A DNA stretch of 64,000 nucleotides from Demequinaceae bacterium (GCA_016933155.1 JAFGBM010000005.1:186001-250000), one strand, 5' to 3'; shown: positions 10,291 to 20,008, numbered from the stretch's first letter. Made by a program: numbers and translations. Notes: generated by a model from the letters alone, not told the origin.

Positions 10291-11886
10291 ATGGCGGTTC
10301 AGATCGAGGTCTACGACACGACGTTGCGCGACGGCGCCCAGCAGGAAGGGATGAACCTTTCTGTCGCGGACAAGATGGCGATCGCGCCCCTGCTCGACGA
10401 ACTGGGGGTCGCCGTCATCGAGGGTGGCTGGCCGGGCGCCATCCCCAAGGACACGGAGTTCTTCGCCCTCGCCCATAAGGAACTCGAGCTCACCAATGCC
10501 GTCCTCGCGGCCTTCGGCGCGACCCGCAAGGCCGGCACGACGGCGGCCAAGGATGCCCAGGTGAAGGCGCTCCTCGACTCCGAGGCCCCCATCGTCACGC
10601 TCGTCGCCAAGTCCGACATCCGTCACGTCGAGCGAGCCCTCAAGACAACCGGAGACGAGAACCTGGAGATGGTGCGTGATACGGTTTCCTACCTGGTCGG
10701 GGAGGGGCGCCGGGTGATTCTCGACGCCGAGCATTTCTTCAACGGCTACGAGGTCGATCCCGCCTACGCGCTCTCCGTCCTTCGGGCGGCGGCCGAGGCC
10801 GGGGCGGACACCATCGTTCCCTGCGACACCAACGGCGGCATGCTGCCCGACGACGTCGCCCGGATCGTCACGGAGGTGAGGGAGGCCAACCTCGGGGCCG
10901 CGATCGGGATGCACGCCCACAACGATTCCGGCTGCGCCGTCGCGAACACCATGGCCGCTGTCGCCGCGGGGGCAACCCAGGTCCAGGGCTGCATCAACGG
11001 CTACGGGGAGCGGACGGGTAACGCCGACATCATCACCGTCGCCGCCAACCTCGAGATCAAGCGGGGGGCGACCGCCCTCAGGGCCGGCGGGTTGCTGGAG
11101 GCGGCCCGCATCGCCCACGCCGTTGCCGAGATCACCAACATCGCCCCCTTCGCCCGTCAGCCGTACGTCGGGATGTCCGCCTTCGCCCACAAAGGCGGGC
11201 TTCACGCGTCGGCCATCCGCGTCGACCCCGACCTCTACCAGCACACCCGGCCCGAGTATGTGGGCAATGACATGCGCATGGTCGTCTCCGAGATGGCCGG
11301 GCGTGCCTCGATCGAGCTCAAGGGAAAGGAGTTGGGGTTCGACCTCGCCGGGCAGGCTGAACTGCTCGGCCGGGTGACCGACCGGGTCAAGACCCTCGAG
11401 GCGGAGGGCTACACCTTCGACGCCGCCGACGCGTCGTTCGAGCTCCTCCTGCTCAACGAGATGGGTCAGGCGCCCCAATACTGGACGACGGACGGCTGGC
11501 GCGTCGCGGTGGAGACCTCCCCCGAGGATCCGACGGAGGCGGCCGCCGAGGCCACCGTCACCCTGACAGCCGGGGGCACCAAGGTGGACGCGAAGGGCGC
11601 CGGGAACGGCCCGGTCAACGCCCTCGACCACGCGCTCCGGACCGCCGTCCAGGGCCTCTACCCCGAAATCGCGAAATTCGAGCTCACGGACTACAAGGTC
11701 CGAATCCTCGAGGCGAGCCACGGGACCGACGCCATCACCCGCGTCCTCATCACGACCGTGGACACCGGGACGGGCCAGACCTGGCGGACCGTCGGGGTGG
11801 GCCCCAACGTCATCGAGGCCTCGTGGGAGGCGCTGACGGAGGCGTTGACGTATGGCCTGCACCACGCGGGGGTCGAGGCGAAGTAG
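10291..11886 (+). CDS. cimA: Citramalate synthase (or homologous 2-isopropylmalate synthase-like enzyme)
   Basis: A 531-residue Claisen-type enzyme that condenses pyruvate and acetyl-CoA to (R)-citramalate and opens a threonine-independent route to 2-ketobutyrate and isoleucine. The catalytic barrel starts with YDTTLRDGAQQEGMNLS. It contains HAHNDSGCAVANTMAAV and GCINGYGERTGNAD, and the C-terminal ~130 residues form the LeuA-type regulatory dimer domain. ATG 10291, preceded by GAGAAGG, was preferred to upstream in-frame starts that would fall in the terminator. The Ile-codon attenuator in front supports an isoleucine role. LeuCD and LeuB in this window can carry out the following steps. Confidence 0.94.
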   Translation: MAVQIEVYDTTLRDGAQQEGMNLSVADKMAIAPLLDELGVAVIEGGWPGAIPKDTEFFALAHKELELTNAVLAAFGATRKAGTTAAKDAQVKALLDSEAPIVTLVAKSDIRHVERALKTTGDENLEMVRDTVSYLVGEGRRVILDAEHFFNGYEVDPAYALSVLRAAAEAGADTIVPCDTNGGMLPDDVARIVTEVREANLGAAIGMHAHNDSGCAVANTMAAVAAGATQVQGCINGYGERTGNADIITVAANLEIKRGATALRAGGLLEAARIAHAVAEITNIAPFARQPYVGMSAFAHKGGLHASAIRVDPDLYQHTRPEYVGNDMRMVVSEMAGRASIELKGKELGFDLAGQAELLGRVTDRVKTLEAEGYTFDAADASFELLLLNEMGQAPQYWTTDGWRVAVETSPEDPTEAAAEATVTLTAGGTKVDAKGAGNGPVNALDHALRTAVQGLYPEIAKFELTDYKVRILEASHGTDAITRVLITTVDTGTGQTWRTVGVGPNVIEASWEALTEALTYGLHHAGVEAK

Positions 11887-11973
11887 CGCCGGATCGCTCG
11901 AAGACCGCGGGCTAGGTCTAGTTCGCGGGTCGCGGCACACTGCGTGAGGATCGCGGAGACGGAGAGGGATCAC

Positions 11974-13350
11974 ATGGTCAAGAATTCGAGAGACGATGAA
12001 GAGGCTGGCATCCCGGAGGACGAGGTTGTCCCTGAAGGGGTGGAGGTCACGAAGGCCCCGGAACGCAGGTGGTGGCTGCGCGCGGCTATTGGTGCGGTCG
12101 GGGCTGTAGCCGTCATCGTTGGAGTGTGGGTAGTGGGACCCTGGTCGAGTGGCGGGGAGCCAGGCCCCCCAGGGCAATCGGGTTCTGCCGACGCTTCGCT
12201 TGAACCGTCATCGTCGCCCACCATGGCTGCTCGACCGTCGCCGAGCATCGCCGAATCGACAGCCGGACATGAGGCGGTCACGGTCGACCCTAGGGCCGCA
12301 TCGGAGGTTCCTTGGGGCGACGTGGGGCCGGGGTGGTTCCTGTTGGGATTCGACCCTGAACAGTCCACTCCGAACGGCAATTGGGACGATGGATGGCTCC
12401 TCGGGAGTGGCGAGACGTGGCTCCTGAGCCCGGAGGGCGAGGCATTCCTGGGACCGCAACCCCCGGCGGAATCCGAGGTGATCTCTTTCTGGTCGGGTGC
12501 CGTTGCCTGGTTCGCGACTCCAGACCGAGTTGACCCATCGTGCGGCGAGTTCACCTGCGGAGAGGTCGTCTCGGTCGATGCCCGGACCGGCGCCCAGGGG
12601 CATCCCTGGGCCAGCGTTGTGCCCTGGCCCGGCAGGCTTGAATCCACGGCCACCGGCTCGTTGCTTTGGTCTGACGGTTGCTGTGGATCGTGGTTTGCGT
12701 ACTTGGTCGATGCCGAAGGAGTCTCGACTCCCGTGGCAGACGGGGGTCTTCCGGGTGGAGGCATTTTGACACCCGATGGCACCGCCCTTTTCTGGTCGGA
12801 GGAGATCCGCGATGCGGACGGGGAGTCGGGCTCCATGGTTTTGCGTACCAAGGTTCTGTATGGGGGCGAGGAGGTCGTCGCGTCAATCGCCGACCCCATG
12901 AGAATCGCAGGCTGGACTGACGCGTCCACGGTCCTCTTGGATACGGTCTGGTATGGAGACGCCGATCACGATTTCAGTACTCTGGATCTCGCCGATGGGG
13001 CAATCTCTCCTTGGGACTCGCCCGTCAAGGTATTCGACGGCATGCGATACCTGGGTCCGGGTATGTGGCTGTGGGGGCTTCCGGACTCATCCGACTCGGT
13101 CGTGACCAACAACGACGGCTCCCTGAGGATCGACCTCGAATGTGCTGGGCTCTGCTACCCCGTCGTCTCGGGTGATCGCCTGATCTGGAGTGAGGAGACC
13201 AGCACGAAGGTGGGCGATACGTGGGTCGACCTCACGCAGCGGCTTACGCTCGTCAACCTGACGACCGGCGAGCAGACGATCGTCTTCGACGGTGAGCCAT
13301 CCCAGGGGAGGATCGTGGCCATCGCACCCCACGCCAATGCTTACGACTAG
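11974..13350 (+). CDS. Membrane-anchored hypothetical protein, possible beta-propeller
   Basis: A 458-residue protein of unknown function. It has an acidic cytoplasmic N terminus of ~30 residues, then RRWWLRAAIGAVGAVAVIVG leading into one transmembrane helix, then a Ser/Pro-rich linker. The external region of ~370 residues is rich in Trp, Gly and Asp, with repeating strands such as GWFLLGFDP, LLWSDGCCGSW and ALFWSEE. This looks like a beta-propeller or other beta-rich sensor domain. GGAGAGGG precedes the ATG at 11974; a GTG at 11944 is also in frame. It follows cimA but shares no obvious function with it. Confidence 0.72.
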   Translation: MVKNSRDDEEAGIPEDEVVPEGVEVTKAPERRWWLRAAIGAVGAVAVIVGVWVVGPWSSGGEPGPPGQSGSADASLEPSSSPTMAARPSPSIAESTAGHEAVTVDPRAASEVPWGDVGPGWFLLGFDPEQSTPNGNWDDGWLLGSGETWLLSPEGEAFLGPQPPAESEVISFWSGAVAWFATPDRVDPSCGEFTCGEVVSVDARTGAQGHPWASVVPWPGRLESTATGSLLWSDGCCGSWFAYLVDAEGVSTPVADGGLPGGGILTPDGTALFWSEEIRDADGESGSMVLRTKVLYGGEEVVASIADPMRIAGWTDASTVLLDTVWYGDADHDFSTLDLADGAISPWDSPVKVFDGMRYLGPGMWLWGLPDSSDSVVTNNDGSLRIDLECAGLCYPVVSGDRLIWSEETSTKVGDTWVDLTQRLTLVNLTTGEQTIVFDGEPSQGRIVAIAPHANAYD

Positions 13351-13397
13351 GGACACTGACAGTTGAGAAGGGTCTGGTGCTGAGGCCGCCGGAACGG

Positions 13398-14144
13398 CTA
13401 GACGGCCGTTCCGACGAGGCCGCCGATCCCGTAGGTGATTGCCATCGCGAGAGAGCCTCCGATGACGTTCCGGGCGATGGCCCTCGGGTAGCGAGCCCGG
13501 GCCGCGCGGGCGGAAAGGAATCCCGTACCGGCGAGCGCGACGACGACCACCCCGAACGTCAGAGGGATCCGGACCGACTCCGAGGCACAGAGGATGCTGA
13601 GGATCGGAGCGGTACCCCCGATCGTGAAAGCGATGAGCGAGGCGAGGCCTGCCTGCACGGGGCTGACGAGTTCGTCGGGATCGATTCCCAGGTGCGCTCT
13701 CGCGTGAGCGGCGAGGGGATCGTGGGCGGTTTGTTCCTTCGCGGCCTTCCGGGCGGTGGCCTTCGACATCCCGCTCTCGGTGTGGAGGCGGGTCAGTTGA
13801 TCGAGCTCCCAGTCGGGCCGAGCCTGGTGCCAGTGTCGTTCCCGCTCGAGCTGAGCCTCCTCGGCGTCCCGCTGGGAATGGACGGAGATGTACTCGCCCA
13901 CGGCCATGGATAGGGCTCCAGCCGCCAGGCCGGCGAATCCCGCCGTGGCGATGACGGAGAACTCGGGCTTCGCAGCCGCGACACCGACGACAAGGGCGGC
14001 GATGCTGACGATGCCATCGTTCGCCCCTAGGACAGCCGCCCGAAGGGCGTTGAGGCGGCGGGAGATGCGCTTTTCCTCTTCTTCCACTTCCTCGATGTCG
14101 GGAGAGGGTGTAGCTCGCTTCGTCGGCTTGGGGTCAGAGGACAT
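13398..14144 (-). CDS. VIT1/CCC1 family membrane transporter
   Basis: A 248-residue protein of the vacuolar iron transporter (VIT1/CCC1) family, predicted to move Fe2+ or Mn2+ across the membrane. It shows the family N-terminal helix LRAAVLGANDGIVSIAALVVG and the GALSMAVGEYISVHSQRDAEE segment with the conserved acidic metal-binding region. A cytosolic helical hairpin and three hydrophobic C-terminal segments follow. The start ATG lies 6 nt after TAGCCT on the minus strand (plus 14151-14156), with an ATGACA 17 bp further upstream, so the mRNA is probably leaderless. Confidence 0.9.
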   Translation of the reverse strand: MSSDPKPTKRATPSPDIEEVEEEEKRISRRLNALRAAVLGANDGIVSIAALVVGVAAAKPEFSVIATAGFAGLAAGALSMAVGEYISVHSQRDAEEAQLERERHWHQARPDWELDQLTRLHTESGMSKATARKAAKEQTAHDPLAAHARAHLGIDPDELVSPVQAGLASLIAFTIGGTAPILSILCASESVRIPLTFGVVVVALAGTGFLSARAARARYPRAIARNVIGGSLAMAITYGIGGLVGTAV

Positions 14145-14239
14145 GCGCCAAGGCTAGTCGTGCCGTGGGGGCCTGTCATCGAAGGCGGGCCTCACCTGCG
14201 GAAGGGGCAAAGTCTGATGCGAGGCGGCCAAGTCGCGCA

Positions 14240-15343
14240 CTACTTGGGTCTTCGCGCCAGCCCTGTGCCGCCCTTGGAGCTCGTCAGGGCAAGAACGTCC
14301 ACTTTCTCGATGTCGTCGGCCAGGCTTTCAAATGATCGAAGGGTTGCGAGAACGCGGGCGGTGGCGAAGGGTGAGGGGGTCTTCTTCTGCCCGAACGAGA
14401 AGCCCTCGAACCCGCGGTAGCACGAGCGTGGAGTGACGCGACCGTCCGGCCCCAGGTTGTAGGCGATGAGGCAGGCGGCGAGCTCGGCGACGGCTTGGCG
14501 GTCCCCGGGTTCGGCCGCGGGAGGCTCCCAGAGCCCAGGGTAGCCTCCAACGGCATCCATGAACCCCAGGGAGTGGTACCAGAAGGGTGGCCACTTGACG
14601 GTCTTGAAGCGGCTCCCGTGGCCGAACATGTAGGGCTGCTCGGCGCCGCGGCTCGTCCAAACACCAAGGAGGGTTCGCGCGGCGGTCATCAGATCGGTCG
14701 CGGCCAGGGGGCGTCGATCGGGCGGAATCAGCGTGAAGGTCCGAAGGGCCTCCACGGTGACCTGCGGACAGGCGTCGCCCTTGCGACCCGGCCCCCGGAA
14801 GCCAGCGCTCGGGAGGCAGGGCCAGGCCCGGCCCTGCGCGGTCTCGGCGAGGTCGGCCCCCATCCGTTCGAGGGCTCGACGGGTCGCCGGGTGTTCGGCC
14901 TGGCCGAACCTGACCAGGGTCTCCACGATGACGTGGTTGTCGCAGAGCAGGGCGCTGAGCACGGGCTCTGGGCCGATGCGGCCGATGACGGCGGGAGTGG
15001 CGAGCCGCCCCGCCTCGTCTGTGTGGTGGGTCAGGGATTCGACAGCTGCGTCGACCCGAGGCTCATCTCCAGGGCCGACGCCCATGTCGGCCAGGAGGCC
15101 GAGGAGGTTGGGGGCGTAGGCGGCGCTGTTGTGGCCGCTCAGCGGACCCGGGTTGTCCCAGTCGCGGAGCCGGCCTATCAGGTCAAGGGTGCCTGGATCG
15201 GCCAGGACGGCGTGATGTGCGGCCGCCACATCAGGGTCGTCCGGGGGCCGATCGAGCAGCCCGGTCAAGGCGATCCATCGGGCCGCAGGCTCGTCGTTTG
15301 TGAGTAGCCACTCCACCGTGGCCGCAGGGATCAGGGTTGCCAT
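14240..15343 (-). CDS. Conserved hypothetical, alpha/alpha-repeat protein
   Basis: A 367-residue soluble protein I do not recognise beyond a helical-repeat look. Motifs include EWLLTNDEPAARWIALTGLL near the N terminus, HNSAAYAPNLLGLLADMG, and late aromatic segments KWPPFWYHSLGFMDAVGGYP and CYRGFEGFSFGQKK. These recall alpha/alpha-toroid proteins of the prenyltransferase/squalene-cyclase fold class, but no catalytic DxDD motif is present. I chose the ATG at 15343, 8 nt after TATTCT. An in-frame start at 15376 would add 11 residues. It is transcribed in the same direction as the VIT gene, with a 95-nt gap. Confidence 0.65.
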   Translation of the reverse strand: MATLIPAATVEWLLTNDEPAARWIALTGLLDRPPDDPDVAAAHHAVLADPGTLDLIGRLRDWDNPGPLSGHNSAAYAPNLLGLLADMGVGPGDEPRVDAAVESLTHHTDEAGRLATPAVIGRIGPEPVLSALLCDNHVIVETLVRFGQAEHPATRRALERMGADLAETAQGRAWPCLPSAGFRGPGRKGDACPQVTVEALRTFTLIPPDRRPLAATDLMTAARTLLGVWTSRGAEQPYMFGHGSRFKTVKWPPFWYHSLGFMDAVGGYPGLWEPPAAEPGDRQAVAELAACLIAYNLGPDGRVTPRSCYRGFEGFSFGQKKTPSPFATARVLATLRSFESLADDIEKVDVLALTSSKGGTGLARRPK

Positions 15344-15403
15344 TGCGACGCCAGAATAGTCGACGAGCTCAGGCAAGGCCAGGCCTACCTAGGCAAGGGT
15401 CGT

Positions 15404-15820
15404 CTAGCCGCGCCTGGTCTGCAGGATGAAGCTGGCTACACCGACGAGGACTCCCATGGCGATGACGGAGCCGGCGACCGCGAGGGCGGGCATGCCGTAG
15501 AGGGTGCCCACTTCGCACCCGGCTGCCGTGAGGAGCATCGCGACGGCCGAGTGGGCGAGCGCCTGGTTCTTGATGGCGAGTTCCCGTTCGTCGATCTGGC
15601 CCGAGAAGACCCGTATAGCGGTAGGTCCGCGCCTGCCAATCACCAGCGCAAGCACGACCAGGGCGATCGCGACGCCTCCGCCGATGAAGACCCCGCGGGC
15701 GAAGCTCGGCCGGTCGGAGGCGTACCCCGCCCATGCGATGAGGTCGATCAAGATGAGGGCGATCAGGATCCAACAAACGCGCCGAATGATCTGCTGTTTA
15801 CGGGTGGCGGGCTTCTTCAT
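15404..15820 (-). CDS. Small integral membrane protein partnered with XRE regulator
   Basis: A 138-residue protein with four hydrophobic segments: a first pair around VCWILIALILIDLIAWAGYA and GVFIGGGVAIALVVLALVIG, then two more after the RVFSGQIDERELAIKNQALA cytosolic segment. The DERELAIKNQA motif resembles the DUF2178/DUF3796-like membrane proteins that usually sit next to small XRE regulators. The ATG at 15820 has a near-perfect GAGGAGGT and lies inside the 3' end of the XRE gene (23-bp overlap), so the two are coupled. The function is unknown. Confidence 0.75.
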   Translation of the reverse strand: MKKPATRKQQIIRRVCWILIALILIDLIAWAGYASDRPSFARGVFIGGGVAIALVVLALVIGRRGPTAIRVFSGQIDERELAIKNQALAHSAVAMLLTAAGCEVGTLYGMPALAVAGSVIAMGVLVGVASFILQTRRG

Positions 15821-16001
15821 GAAAGACCTCCTCGATGGTGGTGTGAAAGTGGCGGGCGATGGCGAAGGCGAGGGGCAGGGACGGATCGTAGCGGCCTGTC
15901 TCGATGGAGTTGATGGTCTGTCGGGAGACGTGAAGGGCCTCACCGAGGGCCGCCTGCGACAGTCCCGCGGCCTCGCGTCTCTCCCGGATGTCGTTGTCCA
16001 T
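15798..16001 (-). CDS. XRE family transcriptional regulator (YozG-like)
   Basis: A 67-residue protein consisting of a single helix-turn-helix domain (ERREAAGLSQAALGEALHVS, then RQTINSIETGRYDPSLPLA), ending EEVFHEEARHP as in the YozG/YgzD group. The ATG at 16001 has GAGGAGG upstream; a longer in-frame start at 16034 lacks one. It probably represses its own operon through the TGTCA-containing repeats just upstream. It is coupled to the downstream membrane protein, a common pairing in Firmicutes and Actinobacteria. Confidence 0.87.
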   Translation of the reverse strand: MDNDIRERREAAGLSQAALGEALHVSRQTINSIETGRYDPSLPLAFAIARHFHTTIEEVFHEEARHP

Positions 16002-16028
16002 GCATCCTCCTCGGCTTCTCTCGACCAA

Positions 16029-16092
16029 TGTCAAGCGACCTTGTCATGACAAGGATGCTTGACAGGAAGGGACATGTCAAGTCCCCTTGTCA
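16029..16092 (-). promoter_or_regulatory. Promoter and multi-half-site operator of the XRE/membrane-protein operon
   Basis: A perfect 16-bp palindrome CCTTGTCATGACAAGG lies at 16039-16054. Further TGTCAAG/CTTGACA half-sites lie at 16029-16035, 16058-16064 and 16075-16081, and CTTGTCA at 16086-16092. On the minus strand a TTGACA (plus 16074-16079) is followed 17 bp later by CATCCT, so the palindrome sits just downstream of a candidate -10 box. This is a likely autoregulatory site for the adjacent XRE protein. Confidence 0.6.
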
Positions 16093-16121
16093 CCTGGAGT
16101 GGGATCGGGCTGGGAGCGGCA

Positions 16122-16859
16122 TCAGGAATAGTGGCGGGGGCCCATGACGGCCGTGCCCAGCCGGACGATCGTCGCCCCCTCGGCGACGGCCCACTCGAGG
16201 TCGCCCGACATCCCCATGGACAACTCCCGGGCGCTGGCCAGGTCGTCTCCCCCCGCCGTAACGTCGTCCCGGATGTCCCTCAGCCGGGCGTAGCCGGCCC
16301 GGACCGCCACCTCGTCCGAGGAATTCAGCCCGACCGTCATGAATCCCGTCACCGTGATCGCGGGTAGGGGGACAATGGATGCCGCCAGGGTAGGGGCCTC
16401 GTCGGGGGCCACCCCGTGCTTGGACTCCTCACCGGAGACGTTCACCTGGATCATGACGTCCAGCTCCCGGCCGGCCTCGACACTGAATCGCGACAGGCGT
16501 TCGGCTAGGGCGAAGGAATCGACGGTCTGGACGCAGGCGGCCCACCGGACGGCCACTCCCGCCTTGTTCCGCTGAAGTGGCCCGATGACGTGCACCTCGA
16601 CCCCCGCATCGGCGAAGGCGGGACCCTTGACCGCGAGCTCCTGCATGCGATTCTCCCCAACTAGGCGTACGCCCCCCGCGCAGGCCGCCTCGACGGCCTC
16701 GGTGCCGAACGACTTCGTCGCCACCAGGATGCGGACCCCGTCGCTCTCCCTCCCGCAGGCCGCCTCGGCCGCACGAACCCTGGCCTCGGCGTCGGCGTAC
16801 CGGGCGGAATAGTCCCAGCCGGGGGTCGGAGAGGTGAGGCTGTCCGGTGATGGGGTCAT
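16122..16859 (-). CDS. yggS: YggS-type pyridoxal phosphate homeostasis protein
   Basis: A 245-residue PLP-binding protein of the alanine-racemase-like fold type III, involved in vitamin B6 homeostasis and with no known catalytic turnover. The PLP lysine is K49 in ILVATKSFG. GENRMQEL, HVIGPLQRNK, VNVSGEESKHG and the late ELSMGMSGDLEWAVAEGAT segment are all present. The ATG at 16859 lies 6 nt after TACCCT on the minus strand and has no ribosome site. The frame extends 38 codons further upstream, but that part looks non-coding. In actinobacteria this gene more often neighbours sepF/ftsZ. Confidence 0.93.
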   Translation of the reverse strand: MTPSPDSLTSPTPGWDYSARYADAEARVRAAEAACGRESDGVRILVATKSFGTEAVEAACAGGVRLVGENRMQELAVKGPAFADAGVEVHVIGPLQRNKAGVAVRWAACVQTVDSFALAERLSRFSVEAGRELDVMIQVNVSGEESKHGVAPDEAPTLAASIVPLPAITVTGFMTVGLNSSDEVAVRAGYARLRDIRDDVTAGGDDLASARELSMGMSGDLEWAVAEGATIVRLGTAVMGPRHYS

Positions 16860-16990
16860 GGCACGAGGGTATCGCCCACATTCGGCGCTGATGTTGGCTA
16901 TGGGGCGATCCACCTCGATTCCTAACCCAGATCGGGGCCGATCACCCCATAGCGCTATCGGGGAGGACGTCACCGGATAGCCTTGGGGTC

Positions 16991-17776
16991 ATGCGCATCG
17001 CACGATTCACCACGGGAGGTGACCCCGCCTACGCCTTCGTCGAGGGGGATCCGGGCGAGGAGGAACTCGTCGTCCTCACCGGCGATCCCCTCTTCCTGCC
17101 GGGGGCGCCGACGGGGGAGCGGATCCCGCTCGCGCGCGAGGACGTCCGACTCCTCACACCCGTCATCCCCCGCTCCAAGGCCGTCTGCGCCGGACGGAAC
17201 TACGCCGATCACGCCGCCGAACTGGGGACCCTCGCCGAGAGCGAACTCCCCCTCCTCTTCCTCAAGCCCAACACCGCCGTCATCGGCCCGGACGACCCCA
17301 TCGTGCTGCCCGACTACAGCTCCCAGGTGCAACTCGAGGCCGAACTCGCCATCGTCATCGGCCGGGTCACGAAGGACGTCTCCCCGGAGGCTGCGTCGGC
17401 AGCCGTCGCCGGCTACACCTGCGCGAACGACGTGACGGCGCGGGACCTCCAGCGCCAGGAAAACCAGTGGTTCCGGGCCAAGGCCTTCGACACCTCCCTC
17501 CCTCTCGGCCCGTGGATCGAGACCGAACTCGACACTTCCGACCTCGCCATCTCCTCCCGCGTCAACGGCGAGACCCGCCAGAAGGCGACGACGGCCGACA
17601 TGCTCTGGGACGTGCCGACCCTCGTGTCCATGGTCTCCTCCGTGCTCACCCTGCTTCCCGGAGACGTGATCCTGACGGGCACGCCCGCGGGGATCTCGGA
17701 CATCCTCCATGGCGATAGGGTCGAGGTCGAGATCGAAGGGATCGGGACGCTGATGAATCCGGTGGTGCGGCGATGA
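16991..17776 (+). CDS. Fumarylacetoacetate hydrolase family protein
   Basis: A 261-residue FAH-domain protein. The core starts after a ~60-residue N-terminal lobe with [14 protein letters not shown]. It carries the metal-binding acidic residues in [11 protein letters not shown] and NDVTARDLQ, and the [15 protein letters not shown] loop. Family members act on 2-oxo acids (hydrolase, decarboxylase or isomerase), so the substrate is open. It lies directly before gltX (13-nt gap), an order conserved in actinobacteria. TAGCCT 7 nt before the ATG and the absence of a ribosome site suggest a leaderless mRNA starting here. Confidence 0.92.
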   Translation: MRIARFTTGGDPAYAFVEGDPGEEELVVLTGDPLFLPGAPTGERIPLAREDVRLLTPVIPRSKAVCAGRNYADHAAELGTLAESELPLLFLKPNTAVIGPDDPIVLPDYSSQVQLEAELAIVIGRVTKDVSPEAASAAVAGYTCANDVTARDLQRQENQWFRAKAFDTSLPLGPWIETELDTSDLAISSRVNGETRQKATTADMLWDVPTLVSMVSSVLTLLPGDVILTGTPAGISDILHGDRVEVEIEGIGTLMNPVVRR

Positions 17777-17789
17777 GGGAGGTGCGGAG

Positions 17790-19274
17790 ATGAGCAAGGT
17801 TCGCGTCCGCTTCTGCCCGTCCCCGACCGGTACACCTCATGTCGGACTCATCCGGACGGCCCTCTTCAACTGGGCCTACGCCCGCCACACGGGAGGGGAT
17901 TTCGTCTTCCGCATCGAGGACACGGACGCCGAGCGGGACAGCCAGGAATCCTACGACCAACTCCTCGACGCCCTCCGCTGGCTGGGCCTCGATTGGGATG
18001 AAGGGCCGGATGTTGGCGGCCCCTACGCCCCCTATCGTCAGAGCGAGCGGCGGGAGGTCTATGCCAACGTCGCCCGGAGGTTGCTCGACGAGGGCTTCGC
18101 CTACGAGTCCTTCTCCACGCCGGCAGAGGTCGAGGAGCGCCACCACAAAGCCGGGCGGTCGACCCAACTCGGCTACGACAATTTCGACCGCGACCTCACC
18201 GAGGAACAGAAGGCCGCCTTCCTGGCCGAGGGGCGGGAGCCCGTCATCCGCCTCCGCATGCCCGACGAGGACATCGCCTTTACCGATCTCATCCGGGGCG
18301 AAGTCTCGTTCAAGGCGGGGACCGTCCCCGACTACGTCATCGTCCGGGGCAACGGCGAGCCCCTCTACACCCTCGTCAATCCCGTCGACGATGCCCTCAT
18401 GAAGATCACGCACGTCCTTCGCGGGGAGGACCTCCTTTCCTCCACCCCGCGGCAGATCGCCCTCTACCGGGCGCTCGCAGAGTTGGGCCTGGCCGACGCC
18501 GTGCCGACCTTCGCGCACCTTCCGATGGTGACGGGGGAGGGGAGCAAGAAACTCTCCAAGCGGGCACCGGAGTCGAACCTCTTCCTCCACCGCGACCGGG
18601 GCTTCCTCCCTGAGGGACTCCTCAACTACCTGGGTCTCTTGGGCTGGTCGATCGCCCCCGACCGCGACCTCTTCACGCTCGCCGAGATGGTCGAGGCCTT
18701 CGACGTCGCCGACGTCAACCCCAACCCCGCACGATTCGACCTCAAGAAGGCCGAGGCCATCAACGCCGAGCACATCCGGAAACTCCCCGTCGGCGACCTC
18801 GTGACCCGGATCGTGCCCTACCTGCACGCGGCCGGGGTGATCGGGGCCGCCGAGGTCCGAGACCTCACCCCCCACGAGGAGGGCACCCTCGCCCTCGCCG
18901 TCCCGCTCATCCAGGAGCGGATCACCCTCCTCGGGGAGGCGCCGGGGATGCTCGGGTTCTTCTTCGTTCTGGACGACGCCGTGGCGATTGAGGAGGAGGC
19001 GCGGGCGGGCCTCGGGGAGGATGCTTGCCGGATTCTCGACGCTGCGATTGGGGTGCTCGAGGGGCTAGAGGGCTTCTCGGCGGGCACCCAGCAGGAGGCC
19101 CTGCGCGCGGCGCTTGTCGAGGGGCTCGGCCTCAAGCCGCGGGACGCCTTCGCGCCGCTTCGGGTGGCCGTGACGGGGCGCCGGGTGTCCCCGCCGCTCT
19201 TCGAGTCGATGGAGATCCTGGGCAAGGATCAGTCGTTGACGAGGCTTCGAGCGCTGAAGGCGGCGATCGGGTGA
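17790..19274 (+). CDS. gltX: Glutamyl-tRNA synthetase
   Basis: A 494-residue class I aminoacyl-tRNA synthetase that charges tRNA-Glu, and probably tRNA-Gln for GatCAB amidation, since no glutaminyl synthetase is seen here. The HIGH-type signature is P-HVGL at residues 16-20 (actinobacterial variant) and the KMSKS-type loop is KKLSKR at about residues 253-258. Rossmann, stem-contact and C-terminal anticodon-binding helical domains are of normal length. GGGAGGTGCGGAG precedes the ATG. tRNA-Gln and tRNA-Glu lie a few kilobases downstream. Confidence 0.97.
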   Translation: MSKVRVRFCPSPTGTPHVGLIRTALFNWAYARHTGGDFVFRIEDTDAERDSQESYDQLLDALRWLGLDWDEGPDVGGPYAPYRQSERREVYANVARRLLDEGFAYESFSTPAEVEERHHKAGRSTQLGYDNFDRDLTEEQKAAFLAEGREPVIRLRMPDEDIAFTDLIRGEVSFKAGTVPDYVIVRGNGEPLYTLVNPVDDALMKITHVLRGEDLLSSTPRQIALYRALAELGLADAVPTFAHLPMVTGEGSKKLSKRAPESNLFLHRDRGFLPEGLLNYLGLLGWSIAPDRDLFTLAEMVEAFDVADVNPNPARFDLKKAEAINAEHIRKLPVGDLVTRIVPYLHAAGVIGAAEVRDLTPHEEGTLALAVPLIQERITLLGEAPGMLGFFFVLDDAVAIEEEARAGLGEDACRILDAAIGVLEGLEGFSAGTQQEALRAALVEGLGLKPRDAFAPLRVAVTGRRVSPPLFESMEILGKDQSLTRLRALKAAIG

Positions 19275-20008
19275 TCGATCGACCCATTTCTGGAGTCCTC
19301 GTCGACATCGACGATACCCTCCTCGACAACAAGTCGGCCGTGCGCCACGCGATCTCCCGCATCGCTGCTGCCTACCTCCCGAGCCACACGGACATCGACG
19401 AGGCGGCTGCCTTCTTCCGCGCCGACCGGAACGGCCACTACCGGGCCTTCTCCCGCGGCGAGATCGACTCTCGCACCCAGCGACGGCTCCGCGCCGAGGA
19501 CCTCCACGCCCACTTCGGGGGCCCGGTCTTCGAGGACGAGGACGCCGTCGTCGCCTGGATCACAGCCTTCGACGACGCCTATCGGGAGGGGTGGGCGCTC
19601 CACGACGACGCCCTGCCATTCCTCGCCGCCCTCGACGATCTGGGCCTGCCCTACGGCGTGCTGAGCAACGCCCGCCGTGCCCAGCAGGTCGCCAAGCTCG
19701 CCGCCGTCGGACTCTCCCATGTGCCGCTCCTCGTCTGCGTCGACGACTTCGGCTTCGGAAAACCCGACCCCAGAGTCTTCGAGGAGGCCTGCCGTCTCCT
19801 CGGCACCGCACCGGGGGAGACCCTCTACGTCGGGGACGAGTTCGACATCGATGCGGCCGCAGCGGTCCGGGCGAGCCTCGTCGGGGTGTGGTGCGACCGA
19901 CCGGGGGCCTGGGAGCGCCGGACCGACGAGGAGGTGGCGGAAGCGGGGGTCGTTCGGGTGGGCTCGCTCACCGAATTGGCGGGCTTGCTCAGGTCACCGT
20001 CGACCTAG
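19271..20008 (+). CDS. HAD superfamily hydrolase
   Basis: A 245-residue phosphatase-like HAD protein. Motif I is [10 protein letters not shown], with nucleophile Asp and general acid/base two residues later. Motif II is [13 protein letters not shown], motif III has Lys in [15 protein letters not shown], and motif IV is [18 protein letters not shown]. The insert between motifs I and II is a helical cap (C1 type). The GTG at 19271 overlaps the gltX TGA, so it is coupled to gltX. The substrate is unknown. Its stop overlaps the end of the convergent thioredoxin-like gene. Confidence 0.9.
   Translation: MIDRPISGVLVDIDDTLLDNKSAVRHAISRIAAAYLPSHTDIDEAAAFFRADRNGHYRAFSRGEIDSRTQRRLRAEDLHAHFGGPVFEDEDAVVAWITAFDDAYREGWALHDDALPFLAALDDLGLPYGVLSNARRAQQVAKLAAVGLSHVPLLVCVDDFGFGKPDPRVFEEACRLLGTAPGETLYVGDEFDIDAAAAVRASLVGVWCDRPGAWERRTDEEVAEAGVVRVGSLTELAGLLRSPST

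Noticed and set aside
10189-12177. 662-codon minus-strand frame opposite cimA
   Set aside because: Antisense of cimA with a repetitive Arg/Gly/Asp composition. The plus-strand protein is unambiguous citramalate synthase.
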